Of a DNA stretch of 64,000 nucleotides, positions 12,722-24,150 are shown piece by piece. Source of the stretch: Phoebastria nigripes (lineage: Eukaryota; Chordata; Aves; Procellariiformes; Diomedeidae). A model generated the notes under the pieces. That model worked only from the letters and a program-made list of their open reading frames with translations. It was not told the origin of the DNA and ran no database searches. Location of the stretch: positions 406,406-470,405 of the forward strand of contig JAYKAV010003123.1 in NCBI GenBank assembly GCA_035582835.1, in the 5' to 3' direction. Numbering within the stretch: position 1 is the stretch's first letter; each line of letters begins with the position of its first letter. Position numbers and translations under genes: made by a program.

Positions 12722-14533
12722 CATTTTTATAAAGATCTTCTGGAAAAAGCCTAAGGAAATTAATAGTGATTAAAAAAACTATATACTACAGATCATACTG
12801 TAAACTCCAGTCTATTTTCTGTAGCCTTATTAGACTACTGACAGCATTTGGTACCAAGCATGAGATTTTTTCCAATAAATCAACGAATCAATCAATGAAG
12901 GGGTTTTTTTGGTTTTTTTTTAAGAGTTCGCTTTCTAACTTATAACCAGGAACATGTAATAGTTGCACACAAATTCATTTGCCTAATGAATATCAATCCA
13001 ACTATGTGACTTGCTGTTACACAAGTCTTTAATCCAGATGTTTCGTTTTGCTCCTTTCTCTCCCTTTCCTTCACTTGTATACTCAAATTTCTCATTTCAT
13101 CTTTATCCAACTCAGTTACCCTTCAGGATAATCTGTCCATACTTTTCTATATACCCACTTAATTAATAGCACTGTCATTGCATTATGACTGTCAGAAATG
13201 TTACATTGGAAAGTGTTGGAGGTTATTTAGTTACACTGTATTAACCATTCATTCCCATCAAAATTATATTCCTGTATGCCCCCATACCTACAGAAATGAA
13301 CACAGGAGATGTAATTATCTCTTTTCGCTGGCTCTTGATCACAAACGTCAGTGCTGCATAACTGAAATTATACCTCCTTGAACCAAACTGATCCTGATCT
13401 CTCCCAGAAATACTCGCTCAGCTACTGCAAGTGATGTCACCACCATGTTACACGCAGGTCTGAGTGACTCATCTGCAACGAACTAGCGCCTCTGACACAG
13501 CAACGGCTTCAAGAACACTCTAGATGGCTGCCAGAGGACAATGAGTCTGGCATCCACCGCTAAGGCCTCCTGCAGGCTCTACGCCAGTAAAAGCTTACAC
13601 AGATAGAGTTGTGGCTCAGTTTGCCTCACTGGTTTTTTTTTTCCCCAGAAACTATGTGCATCACACAGGCAACACTGGCAGAGTGTCACATCCATACCAA
13701 TATGGTTTTTGCCTGGTCTTTGGGATATTCTAGAAATACACTGCATTATACTTTATACCCTAACATATTTGTTGTCCTTTGTGATTCTTGGCAGACTCCA
13801 GGATTTATTTTTTTTTACGTTTCAATTGCCATATAAACCATTAAAAGCTCCCATAAACACAAATATTAATGTACTAATAATGCATACTCCTCTACACTGC
13901 AGAATAACTTACTTTTACTACAGTTCTGCTTTGTATAGGGTGCAATAAAAACAGCATCTTGGCATTTTACATTCATATTCTCTCAATTACTTTAATGCCA
14001 TTAATTAAGTTCTAAGTTTACAAGTTAAATGTTGTTTACTTTTCTGCCTGCCAACATGCAAATACAATATCAAATCTGAGAGTCAAGCTAGGTCATCTTC
14101 TACTTCATGAACAACAGTCAGCAGAAGTTGAATCTATCACTTAACTCTTTGCTTAGTGTTATCTGTGGAAATCCACAGAGCATTTCCCAGTTGGGACACA
14201 CTATGCTAGAGATTTCCCTGTTTGGAGAAAACTAGAAAGGCAGGGGAAAATTCCTAGCAGCTGCTTTTTTTACTTGGTCAAAAAGGTATTAATAGATACC
14301 ACGCCTCACAAGATTCAACACTCAGAAGCCTTGACTTGTGACTGCTTTCTGTGAAATAATTGCTTATTGATATCTCCGTGCTCTGTTTCCCGTTTCTCTT
14401 CGAGTACTTCCCCCACGCACTAAAAGCACACGAAGAATTGATCCCCAGTGGAATCAAATCAGTTGACATCTCCTGAGAAGTGCTCGGAAACAATCTCTCA
14501 CAGTCATACAACATGGAGAACCTTACTCATCTC

Positions 14534-14555
14534 GGGGGGGGGGAGGGGGCAGGGG
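14534..14555 (+). repeat. G-run tract, possible G-quadruplex
   Basis: Ten G, A, five G, CA, four G on the plus strand. The runs are long enough to supply four G-triplets with short loops, so an intramolecular G-quadruplex is sterically plausible. There is no gene or promoter context around it. Confidence 0.6.
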
Positions 14556-17500
14556 AGAGAATCTATTCTCATTTGTACCTTATAATGACATTTATGACAT
14601 TTTTTCCATCATAATATTTGGAAAAATATGAGAACAAGGTGGATTTCCAGGAGAACCATGAGTCAAGCTTATTGTCTGTATTCACTGCCTCTAACCAATA
14701 CCTTGGTGAAAATTTAATTCAGGACACCAGGATCTGGCCAGTTATGAAGAGATGAAAGGGGAGGACAGAAACTAAGCAATATGAAAGGGCTCTGGTTGGT
14801 ATTTTAACAACTGCTACATGACAAGTAAGAGCCCTTTGCAGAAGCTTATGGCAGCAGCAACAACATGGAAGCATAAAATGATCTTGTGAGAATATCGTGT
14901 TCTACTTAGCACACTCCCTTTTCTGTAGCATACAGGACTAGGGTTAGACCACCACNCTTACCATAGTTGGTTCCACACACAGAGCAAGCGGGAAGTCAAA
15001 AGTCACCTTTAAAAGACTCATGAGCAATGAGGAGAATATGTTCCTCATGACAAAGCTAGAGCACTTTGGCTCCCATTGGGGCTAAATTGATAACATTCCA
15101 CATCCCATGCTATGCGGAGGAAATTTTAAAGCATCTTCTAAGTTAATTTCTCACTAAAGTACCTTGGAATTCAAAACACTGCCTATATTTCACAAACTCA
15201 AGTATTTAATTGTTATCAGATTACGCAGCTTACATTCTTCACCACTCTGAAGCAAGACATGTAGCAAGGAAACCAAAAAAATTTTGGTTTTGTTGTTTCA
15301 TCATTCACAACAACTAGTTGCATTAAATATCTCATTAAAAAAATCTTATAGCATGATAAAGTAGCAGAAAGGGAAGATATCTGGATGACAATTTAATTTA
15401 CCAACTGCCTTCTATCCATTAATCTCGGGGCCTTTGAAATCTACTATAAAGTTCATCCCTGGACAGTAAGCATTATAACAGTAGTTTCACTGAGAGGGAA
15501 ACTGGGATACAGAGATCTTTCTTATGTCTCGAGTCTCTAGAAAAAGAAAAAAAAATCATGCCAAGAAAGAAAAAGCAGAATGAAATGGGCAGTTTCTCTT
15601 CTCTTAGCTATCACGTCACTCTTTCTCTCAGCTTTATCTGAACGAAACAAAACGATATTTGACATTGTCCTCATCAAGTTACAAAAAAAAAAAAAGTATA
15701 GAAAAAGTAAGAGAATAAGCAAAGGAGATCCTACCATCACTGTTATGCTCTCTCCAAACACAAGCATGTCATAAAACCGTCATCTTCAGCCTTCATCCAT
15801 TGCCATCAGCTTATGATACATGCACAGCTACTACCACCATCCCTCTCTCTCTCTTCCCAGTCATACGAGTACTGGACCTGCCACCAATAAATAAATAAAG
15901 GCTGTATGATCTGTGCTGGTTTCAATGACCAGAAACTCTTTCCACTAGGAAGATGCTTCCAAATTACAATAATCAAATGCAATGCTTTTTGTTTTACAAG
16001 CACTAGCAAAGAAAGCTAGTATACCCTCAAGTCTGCAATCATCTGTGCATAATGGCACACACTAATACTTCTGTTATGTAAAAGAAACTACCGATGTGCA
16101 TAAGCCTAAGCAATGGTATAAGCTCTACATAAAGAAATAAATTTTCTTACTTTGTCATTATGTTAGTAAACCACTAAAGAACTTGGGACTGTTCCTAACG
16201 TCTAAAGATTTAGTTCTCAGGGAACACAAACGACAATGGGCAAGGAGTTCTGTTTATTTAAAATTTTAAACAGATGCACACAAAGATTTCCAACCTCTGC
16301 TTGATAAAATGCATCACATAGCTAATAATTAAATGAAATAGATCTCATAAAATGTTTTCATATTAGGCATGAAAACTTAGAAAAGCACATACGTACTGTT
16401 ACAACCATTTAGTAGACCAAATACTACTCGCTGCTTCAGCAAGTGGAAAGAAGAAAAAAAATATACATGTACTAATCAGAAGCCGGCAGCCCTGGTGGCT
16501 GCCTGGGATTGCCAAATACTACAGCTGACGTTGCCTTTCCTCCACGATCCCTGCCATGCTGGAGGACTGGTTCCTCCAGCTTGGGAAGGAGGAGGAGAAG
16601 GCAAAAGAGGTCAGTAGTGGCCACTGTGACACTAAGTTAATTTTCAGTGTAAACTATTCATTACTAAAGTACAGCTTTTCCCTGCTTCCCTCCAGTGGAG
16701 CCCAGCTGCAGGAGTCAGGAACACTGTAGGGGTTTGAAGTGGCAGAAGTGCAGCATATATTTTAAGTTTCAGATTTTAGAAAATAACTTCCCGTTTTGTT
16801 CTCAGGCCTCAGACTGACAGGAGGATCAGGAGAACTCTGCAGAAACAGTGTTGCAAATATCCCCCACACCATCCCAACCCAGGGATAACCCTGAGCACTT
16901 GAGCCGCAAACTTTCCCTCTCCATGACTGCTGGGGTATGGAATACAGAGATAAAAATAAAATACTCGCTTCTCTTTCTCGCCACGCAGCACTGCCATTCA
17001 CATAATCACTACCCGCTACATTTAGGTTTAATCCTAATTATGAGCAAACAAGCAGTCATAGTCTCAAAAAGCAACTTTAACATATTAATGCCTATTAGCT
17101 TAACAAAGTCCATTCTCTTTCCTCCAAAAATATCAATTAGCCATAAACAAGCCCACAGACTATGAGTTTTATTAACAGCTATTTTTTAAGGCATTAACAG
17201 GACAAGAGTATAATACTACAGAATATTTACTACAAGAGTAAAAAAGTTATTTTGTGGAAAAATGGTAAAGAAATTCTATATTAAAGCAGCAGGGGAAAGG
17301 ATTTGTAAGCTGTATGGCAGCTGTTTCAAATAACCATCATTTGCAACTATACTACAGAGTTTTGATTTTACCTTGATAAAGTAACACAAATCTTTATGAA
17401 CTGTATACTGTTGAATTTTGGATTAAAGCATTACAGTTAGGGCTGTTTATTTCAGATATACAGAAGACAGTAAAGCTCATTTTCAAATAAAATTATCAAT

Positions 17501-18234
17501 GTACAGAAAGCTATATAGAGATGAAATAGTACCGGGTAGAAATTCAAGCTAGAAGTGAGCTAAAGAAACATTCCCTTGCTTGTGTACAGTCTAGTACAGT
17601 GCATGTATAGTGTGGCTTTTTGTATATAGAGATCATCATTAAGTGTTTTATGAGCATCACAGCTCCGTTAAAAAGCAGAAGAAAAGCAGACACGCATTTT
17701 CCTTCTGAGCCTGTTGCTTTGTTCATTTTTTAAACAGCCTTGCAGCCCATCATGAGGGTACTGTACAACTAAATACAAAGTGATAGCTCTCATTTCTCGT
17801 TTACAGTGATGATGCCACTTTTTAAAAAACAGTTGACTTGCATTTTACATCACCCTTTCATTAGCTCATCTTGCTCCTCTAGGTTACCCTAGCCATTCAT
17901 CACCCCAAATTACATGCAAAAATGAGTCCAAAAGTCATCTGACTTGCTGTCTTCTCATACTTGCACAGCTTCCGCCACAAAGCGTAGGAGGGCACCCTTT
18001 TAACCATTAAGGGGGCAGAAGGAGGGAAGACATAGGCTCAGTTCTGGTTCTATTCAAATCTTTCATTCTCCTTAGCCTGTAAGGGAAGCATCAAATATTT
18101 TAAGGCATTTGCTTGTTTGCAAGTGGCTTGTGTACATGTGTGAGACAATTAACAAGGAGGAGCTGATCTAAAGTGACAGATATTATACTTCCATCTGAAA
18201 CTTATTTCTGTGGCCTGTCTTGCCTGTAAAGATA
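14556..18234. other. Non-coding AT-rich interval
   Basis: No gene is seen. Open frames reach 105 codons (16848-17165, plus) and 79 codons (16762-17001, minus) in overlapping positions, with no protein signature. Small items are an undetermined base at 14956, an AAACCAAAA/TTTTGGTTT inverted repeat at 15270-15290 (3-base loop), A-rich runs at 15540-15556 and 15683-15695, and a 9-bp perfect hairpin at 16558-16580 (GCTGGAGGA / TCCTCCAGC). Confidence 0.7.
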
Positions 18235-18268
18235 CTTTACTGTAGTAAAGATCTGTTCTTTACTACAG
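18235..18268. repeat. Nested inverted repeat CTTTAC/GTAAAG
   Basis: CTGTAGTAAAG (18240-18250) and CTTTACTACAG (18258-18268) are perfect 11-bp inverted arms around ATCTGTT. The left arm is itself the right half of a smaller palindrome, CTTTAC-TGTA-GTAAAG (18235-18250). The right arm continues as part of a 16-base word that recurs at 18709-18724. Confidence 0.85.
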
Positions 18269-19927
18269 AAAAGGGTGAGCTCTGCACTGTGACCCTTGCC
18301 AGTCACTGGAGCCCTCCAAGCCTCTCGCCAGGGGCCGCTGCCACCAGAGCCAGGCTGCAGAGCCAATCCTCACCTCTCAGGCAGACGCAGGCACAGCCAC
18401 AGCCAAGCCGTCATCTTCCCCTCAGAACTTCCCAAATCAAACAAGACAAACCCTTTTGAAGCCCCTATCCATCTTAATAAACATTACTGAATGAAAAGCT
18501 GCCTCAGACCATGCAGGGCTCAGCTCAAACCTTGTCTGATCTCAGCTCTCTGAAAGCAGGTCATAAAACAATCCAACTGCCCACGGACGTCTCACTCCTC
18601 CCTTGCAGATAAGGTATTTGACACCTTCTCTACTAACCCGCGTGACTTCACATTTCTCCAAAGCTGGTTTTGGTTTTGAGATGCCCAGCCTCTTCCTCCT
18701 AAAGTCTATCTTTACTACAGAAAATGGCTTTTTAACGTCCTTTGTGCCAGAGCTTATCTGTTATAAAGGTAAAATATTTCAGGTAGCACCATGACTGACA
18801 TTAAGAAAATACTGAGGATACAGCACCACGAAGTCCAGTCAGGCTAGCTTGCAAGAGACAGAAGTACATGTTTGCAAAAACAGCAACGTCTAACAAAAAT
18901 AAAAATATCTCTTCCACCAGTGATAATAAGTGATGTGTATTTCTTTTGTCAGCAAGCTGTATTTTTTCCTTTTAAACTTCTATAGCATTCAAAAAGATAT
19001 CTTAAAACATCACTCAAGTTAGAATAAATGATGGGCCAAGGAAAATAGTGACTATAGGCAATATGGTGACTTGAAGCTCATCACGGATGATGACTGCCTG
19101 AATGCAATATTTTAAAATTCAAGTGTTCTGTAATTGTTGCAGATTTTTCACACTTCCAACCGCATACATTTTTAATGCTTAGTTTAAAAATCTTTATAAC
19201 CACTAGAGGTATTTAGTGGTTATGTAGGAATCAGAAAAATGTAATTGAAGGTTATGGCATAAATTAATTTGCATTAAAGTAACTACAGATTTCCACAGAG
19301 TTTGCATTGTCGGTTTTCTTCCTCCAACAAAGCTATTCCAAATTTGTGATAACATTAGTGAAAACAAAACCACACAAGTGGGGGGGAATAAAGGACGGAC
19401 CAGGGTATCTCTTGCTGAGTTTGTACAGCCTCTACAGATGCACTTACCAGCCATACAGTGTTCTCAATGGTGCCTACATTTGCTGAATTAATATTTCTCT
19501 TCCAAGGACATACACTTTGAAACAAAAATGGATTAAATGTGTTGCTTGAGTTTCCAGAGAGATATAACAGTTACATTAATAGTGACCATATTTAGAGAAA
19601 AACACCAAAAAAGTTATTTTTATGTGTTGCTCTTAAGGAAACTTGGAGTCAAGATCAAAGGGCACTTTGATTTGTTTGAAAGTTGTAAATGATCCATTTC
19701 CAGATTTTATAAAGTTAGTGTGCAATCTGTGAGTACTTGTGCCATAATCGAGAAGTAAGGCTCTTCAGCTTCACATGTCAATGCTGTAAACATGTAAATC
19801 TGGAAAATATTTTCCAAGCAGGCAGCCATGTGTAAAATTTACAGAACCTGTCATGAAAGAACTGCAGCTGCAGAAGTGCAAACTTCTCGCTGCATCTTGA
19901 AGAATCCAGATGGGGGGATGTGAGAGA
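18269..19927. other. Non-coding interval, no gene seen
   Basis: Open frames are 83 codons or shorter. The 18290-18440 stretch is GC-richer (GGCCGCTGCCACC, GACGCAGGCACAGCC) and is open in two plus-strand frames (18220-18459 and 18296-18490), but these look like chance frames in GC-rich DNA rather than an exon. A second copy of TCTTTACTACAGAAAA is at 18709-18724. Confidence 0.65.
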
Positions 19928-19952
19928 TTTTTTTTTTTTTTTTTTTTTTTTT
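19928..19952. repeat. Poly-T run (25)
   Basis: This is an uninterrupted run of 25 T. I see no gene-derived or SINE-derived body attached on either side that would make it a retrotransposed poly-A tail in reverse. Confidence 0.9.
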
Positions 19953-22620
19953 CAATCATGGAGGGTTCCAGCTGGATTGAGTTGCTGGTGCCATCAACTT
20001 TTAAAGCAACACTTCACCCAGTAATGAAACACTGATTATCCAATCACAAACAACAGCACAATCTCTTTAAAAATAAAATAGAAAAAAAACTTAAGTTAAT
20101 TACACCAGTATGTGAAAGACTGTGGGCTAATTTATGACCATTTTGCAACATGTCCAGATGTCACTGTGCTGAGACCACCAAAGTTATACTACGTGAAACC
20201 AAAAAAAAAAGTACGGAAAAATACCAATTCAGAATTAAACAGCAATCTGGACACACTTTTGAAAAGCAAAGGTACAAAACTGAGATTTGAAATATATGTA
20301 TTTATATTGCGTATATGTGCATATACATACGCACAAACGCACTCAGTCTCAAAATCACCCCCACCTTAGAGTTCTTCTGTGGAATCTTAGGTGGAATAAA
20401 GATTTGACCACCTCTTCACCCAAGTCCTTTCATCACTGCGGAGAAATGGAAGAAATGGAAGAGTAGAGTCACGTTCCTCCCTGAGACCCTGCGGTCTCAG
20501 CTGCTTGGCACTGGACCTCTATTCACCCTCTGCCACCCCCAGCATGTTTGAAAGGACCAACACAGATCAGTCGCTGTAAGCATACACAAAGGAGAATAAT
20601 TCTGGGAAGGACAAAGAGGGGTGATAAGCACACCCCACCCATTTTCCTGCATACTACCTGGTCATCTATTCTTTTCTAGGTCATCTTCTTTGAAGATGCC
20701 AGGAAATACAGAGACCGATATGCAGCAAAAATCTGCAATGCTTATAGCATCATTATATAATACTATCCACCAAAGCTCAGTGCAGTAGGAAGAGTTAAGC
20801 AGAGAACCCAGTGATCAGTTTTCAAAAAGAAAAAAAAAAAAAAGGCCCAATTTCCAGTTGAGGTAAGCTATCACAGTCACACAGCTGTTTTACATAAGTG
20901 AGAATGTAGTTGAAAAAACACTGAGCAGTCTTAAATAAAAATCACTGTTAAATTACATACCTAAAAAGATACAATTGTCAAATTTAAATCCATGACCTCC
21001 CTATAATGGTTCAGAAAAGTCCAGTCCTTTGGTTTAAAGTCGTCCCTTGACACTGAAGCCAATTCTGGGAGATCATCTGTGCCAACCATCTTTTTAAATC
21101 TTCACAGAACTATGCAGTATTTGCTTTCCGTTTATAGTTATATTAAAAACCTCTTAGGATATATTTAAAAATGACATGTATAAACTACCAGATGGCACAG
21201 AAAACAATGACAATTTGATGAATATAGAAATCAGTGCAACTATTTCTAACACCACTAATATATGTAATATTTGTGATATGTAATATTCTGGTATAATGTA
21301 CACTATTTCAAAATGAAATCTACACTTAAATGCCAATATCCTCTCCTTCTGGCTTCTCACTTTATGACACTAACATAGGATCTCATTCACCAAGCCAATT
21401 GAAATTTTAATAAAAGAAAGCTGGAGTTTCTAATAAACTCCCGCAGCNAGCGGATAATACTAAACATCTTTAGCAGCATGGTGTTTTTTTATTATTATTT
21501 TAGCTGTATATTAATATGCTAGTATTTGTAAACTCTCTAGTGTCACCAGATTTATTTCAAAAGGCTTCTCTGCATTCTTCTTTTGTGAAAAGTGTATGTG
21601 ACAATGAAATAATAATTTCAGTAGGTCTTTACTATATAGATGTCTAAACTGAAAAAGAAGATACATCTTATCGAAAGTTTCCTTTTTAAGGTATTATTTA
21701 TTTACCATTTGGGAAAACAGTATATTAAATTTTCTTGTTGAGGGTAAAATTATAATGGCAAGACTGGCAGCATTCACCATGTGAAGATTTATTGCAGATT
21801 TTGATACAGATAATGATACAGATAAACACACATGCTTTTTCCTGCCTCAGTTCTGCTTGCACAGCCAGGTGAAATGTGCATAGAATATGCTGCCCAAACA
21901 CTGGCCAAAACCTACAACTGCTCACAGCCAGCAGCGTGCCAGGCAGTTAGAGAACGAATGCTTTAAATATTTTTCAGACCTCATCAGCATCACTCGCAGC
22001 CCTGCAAAGTGCCGTCCACCCACAGAGAGCACTGGAAGGCATCAGAGCCCAGACCCAAGCTTTTGCTTTCCACCCTGGCAACAAAGAGCTTTTCCCTATG
22101 GGACCCAGGCTACTGCTCTGCTCAGTCTCCTCTCCTGTCCCCTAGGCTTCTAGGATTTTAACGCCGCTGGCATTAGTGGTTGCAAGAGACCCAACAAAGC
22201 CTTTGAAATCAATCCCAAAATGGCCCTTTGTCTTCAGCGGACAAGGGTGAGATATCTAGGAATCAAGTTCTCCTCTTTTGAGCACAAAAATCTGTCTACA
22301 GTGTTTAATTCAAGCAGGTTGCCTCCTTGAGGCAGTATTTGTGTGGCAAATCAATTAGCAGCATGTTTAACAACATATACATAAAACCTTGTACTAATTT
22401 TCATAGATATTAAATTTAGCTTTCAGTTGCTGAAAACACACATATGCAACTTTCTTACCTCGTTTCAGGATAATAGCTGTGGTTGTCAATGACAAAAAAA
22501 ATTACTTATTTGATTCCTAATCTGCCTGTACACTAGCATTAATTCATTATCTCTTTCATCTTATTAGTTATGTTCTCAAACTGTACAGTGCGCAAACATT
22601 AATTTGAACAGTCACCTGCC
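19953..22620. other. Non-coding interval, no gene seen
   Basis: No coding gene is supportable. The 85-codon frame at 20112-20369 (plus) and the 88-codon frame at 21887-22153 (plus) have no recognised domain. Small items: an alternating GTATATG-TG-CATATAC inverted repeat at 20311-20326, 14 A at 20830-20843, and an undetermined base at 21448. The stretch 20440-20540 is mildly GC-rich. Confidence 0.65.
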
Positions 22621-22629
22621 CTTAAAATG

Positions 22630-23160
22630 CCAAAGTTTGTATCAGGTTTTGGCAACTTTAAAAAAACCTGCATTCATTGGCTTGCAAATGAAATGTATTC
22701 ACAGAAAAAAATTCCTCCCATAAGCTGAAGCAGCTCATCATTAACATTCAAGGAATGTGAACACAGGCTTCATAGAAAACCATTAAAATATAAGGCAGCT
22801 TTCAGCCTATTTTAAGAATTTCAGAGAAATTTTGCATTCTCTTTCCCATGATGCCATGGTGATGTCAGGCTGCATTTCAAATAAAATGACAATGAAATCA
22901 TTTCAATTCCATGCAATGTGCAAAAAAAAAAAGTCAATTTTTCTCTTGGCAAACCGAAGTCTAAAGTAATTAAGCACTGCTGTGTGGGTGGCAGCTTCTT
23001 CCTCTGAAGTCAGCCTGAGATAATTACCATATTAAAGTCAAAACATCATGTGCTATGCTGATAGATAGATGGATGGAGAGATTGGGCATCTATTAAATGA
23101 TCCATTTTGTTATGCTCCCTGGGAAATGTGCCATTGATGCCAATTAAAAATATATATATT
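22630..23160. promoter_or_regulatory. Candidate conserved non-coding element (weak)
   Basis: There is no open frame of note and no recognisable interspersed repeat. Homeodomain-type cores (ATTA/TAAT) and longer words such as GCTTGCAAATGAAATG, CATGATGCCATGGTGATGTC and GAGATAATTACCATATTAAA are frequent. The texture resembles vertebrate developmental enhancers in gene deserts, but I cannot see conservation from one sequence. A tiny GATA/GATG repeat (23060-23076), a short A run (22922-22932) and a TATATATAT word near 23150 are the only simple sequence. Confidence 0.22.
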
Positions 23161-23589
23161 CCAAGTGAGTATTTCTAAGTGACAAAATTTCTATTCAGTA
23201 AATTGAATTTATTATTTACTGATCATGAAGTACTTAAAGACATAAAAAATCTGGATAGATAAGAACCTAGGAGGAGAATTATATACTTTACAAAAGTTTA
23301 CAAACCCCTCATTATCCAATTGCCACATTCACATAATGTGCTCTACACCATTTTTAGCTAAGATATCGAGCTATTTCCCTTCCATCATAAAATCCTTAAC
23401 TAAGGTGGAAATACGATACAGCAGATAAAACAAACATCATCTAAGACTTCTGAATTCACAAATGTTCTATTGTAAAAAAAGGTTTTTTCAATTTTAATAA
23501 TAAAATATCCCTCAGTACATATTCATAATTAAATGTCTTCAAGTCTACATTTTTGGTGTCAGAAAAGTAAATGGACCAAAACTAAGGCA

Positions 23590-24150
23590 TACCAGCGATG
23601 ATTAATCGGTGCTATTTGTTGAGATGTATCACAGCGAGGCTTAGCATGATAAAACACAAAAAAAAAATCCATGTGTAACTAGCATTAACATGTATTACCA
23701 ACATTGTCTTTGCTGCATACTACTGTCACTCCAACAGTAAAATGTTTCCGCCATTAGGATGTGAAGAAAACGCTCCACTAAAATTTAAAGGGAGCACTCG
23801 TTTTTATGCATCAGATTTGGATTTCATCTGCAGTGATATCAGAGCACGGCCACTTGCATTAATCCCGATTTAGCTTGGTATCGGAACACATTTATGTCAT
23901 GCTTTAACAGCAAAGGGATAAAGGCAAGGTTTTGCTATCAGAAGCATTACAAAAAGAGCCAAGTCTCCATCCTACCTACTCTGCAGGTTATGTTTGATCA
24001 CATTTAAATGCTTTGAATGAGATTTACTCTTCACTGTTGCTATGATAAAGGTCACAGAACTGAAACTATGTCTCTTTAAAATTAAGGATAGGAATTTCTG
24101 AGGCTCAGAAGAAGGGCTTTTTCATATTAACTAAACATAAATTAAAAGAA
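23590..24150. promoter_or_regulatory. Candidate conserved non-coding element (weak)
   Basis: No open frame of 60 codons or more and no recognisable interspersed repeat. The block contains long mixed-composition words not typical of decayed AT-rich filler, for example GATTAATCGGTGC, CATTAATCCCGATTTAGC, TTCCGCCATTAGGATG and GATAAAGGTCACAG, with several CpGs kept in an otherwise CpG-poor neighbourhood. Together with the block at 22630 it forms the least repeat-like part of the window. A regulatory role is inference only. Confidence 0.22.

Larger units (their letters stand above)
11531..14533. other. Non-coding AT-rich interval with small palindromes
   Basis: No gene is seen. Open frames are all 90 codons or shorter and unremarkable. 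A cluster of three short perfect inverted repeats lies at 12547-12721 (annotated separately). T-rich low-complexity sequence is at about 12900-12922. Around 13390-13560 the sequence is somewhat richer in GC and CpG, but far below CpG-island level. Confidence 0.7.

Noticed and set aside
20850..20900. Possible MIR fragment (CAGTCACACAGCTG)
   Set aside because: A single short word with no neighbouring core motifs.
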